Shown here one piece after another: positions 63,648 through 64,000 of a stretch of 64,000 nucleotides of DNA. The translations under genes and the position numbers were made by a program. The stretch comes from Taudactylus pleione. Lineage: Eukaryota > Chordata > Amphibia > Anura > Myobatrachidae. A model generated the notes under the pieces. That model was not told the origin of the DNA. It saw only the letters and a program-made list of their open reading frames with translations, and did not search any database. The first letter of the stretch is position 1. Each line of letters starts with the position of its first letter. The DNA lies in NCBI GenBank assembly GCA_031769625.1, contig JAUIMM010000599.1, positions 186,001 to 250,000 of the forward strand, given 5' to 3'.

Positions 63648-64000
63648 TGACAGAAGTTGATTTTGGTGCTTAATTTTGACACAGAACTCTCCAGAAATAC
63701 ATTTACCCATATGGAAAATTCTGTAAGCCCCGGACCTTAAAAATTGGCCTAAAATTTTTTTCTTCAAAAAACCCCAAATTCGGCTTAAAACTTTCAGTAA
63801 ACCTTAAAAAAGATTTGCTACGGTGACTGAAGTTGATTTTGGTGCTTAATTTTGCCTCGGAACTCTCCAGAAATAAATTTGACCGTATGAAAAATTCTGT
63901 AAGCCCCGGACCTTAAAAATCGCCCAAAAATTTTTTTCTTCAAAAATCTCCAAATTCGGCTTAAAACTTTCAGTAAACCTTAAAAAAGATTTGCTGTGGT
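63648..64000. repeat. Terminal Y and P3 monomers plus one base of the next monomer
   Basis: The Y and P3 order matches 56084-56435, including the CGCCCAAAAATT form of P3. The array is cut by the window edge mid-series and presumably continues with a W2-type monomer. Confidence 0.85.

Larger units (their letters stand above)
1..64000. repeat. 176-bp satellite array, 364 complete monomers, filling the window
   Basis: Seen: the block opening TGACAGAAGTTGAT recurs about every 176 bp from base 1 to the last base, always in the same orientation. Reading through all copies gives 364 complete monomers with lengths of 172-177 bp; most length changes come from A/T-run indels and a few 1-2 base deletions. 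No inversion, transposon, microsatellite or unique segment interrupts it, and both window edges lie inside the array, so its true length is unknown. Known: centromeric satellites of many plants and animals have monomers of about 150-180 bp, near one nucleosome plus linker, and form HORs. Inferred: this is centromeric or pericentromeric satellite from a eukaryote. A non-centromeric heterochromatic block remains possible. The satellite family and species are not recognised. Confidence 0.98.

Noticed and set aside
1..64000. CRISPR array
   Set aside because: The repeat is 176 bp with no short conserved repeat separated by unique spacers; the whole period is conserved.
1..64000. rDNA spacer, tRNA or small-RNA gene clusters
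   Set aside because: No rRNA segments, A/B-box tRNA promoter pairs or cloverleaf-like sequences are visible. The only short inverted repeats (TAAGCC with GGCTTA, ACAGAA with TTCTGT) are six-base arms and too weak to support a structured RNA.
1..64000. Transposable element insertion or terminal-repeat element amplified in tandem
   Set aside because: No target-site duplications, terminal inverted repeats, LTRs or coding domains are seen; monomers abut directly with constant phase.
1..64000. Naming the species or satellite family
   Set aside because: The monomer does not match any satellite I can recall with confidence, and period length plus AT-richness is shared by many unrelated plant and animal satellites.

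Overview
The whole window is one uninterrupted tandem array of an AT-rich satellite with a 176-bp monomer. There are no genes, RNA genes, transposons or unique sequence. Phasing every monomer at its TGACAGAAG start, I count 364 complete head-to-tail monomers (1-63999; base 64000 opens the next), all in one orientation. Lengths run from 172 to 177 bp, mostly 176, and GC is about one third. A 64-kb array like this points to a eukaryote and to centromeric or pericentromeric heterochromatin assembled from long reads. A monomer of about one nucleosome, variant monomers in higher-order repeats (HORs), and absence of other DNA are typical of centromeric satellites. I cannot name the species or satellite family from sequence alone. 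Many monomer differences are C-to-T or G-to-A changes at the five CpG sites, which suggests a genome that methylates CpG.

I gave recurrent variants letters (A-Z, a-f, P3/P5 and so on); these are my own labels, based on diagnostic bases seen by eye. Layout: (1) 1-8957, a 14-monomer HOR (A B C D E F A G H I J K E F', 2459 bp) in two full copies plus 11- and 12-monomer deletion derivatives. (2) 8958-30230, the same monomers mixed with a second set (L M N O P Q R S T V), including a tandem 9-mer, a 12-mer, a 4-mer, and multi-kb duplications offset by 8264, 8441 and 8617 bp. (3) 30231-33743, an irregular stretch richest in singular variants, with no clear HOR. (4) 33744-64000, a third set with HORs of 17, 25, 14 and 5 monomers, and a 38-monomer interval that re-copies 33744-38670 at an offset of 22340 bp.

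Nothing acts together as a genetic pathway. The structure comes from repeated in-register exchange: most HOR junctions fall inside hybrid monomers that keep the 176-bp register, as expected for unequal crossover or gene conversion. The many 62-85-codon minus-strand reading frames are by-products of the repeat and are not annotated as genes.
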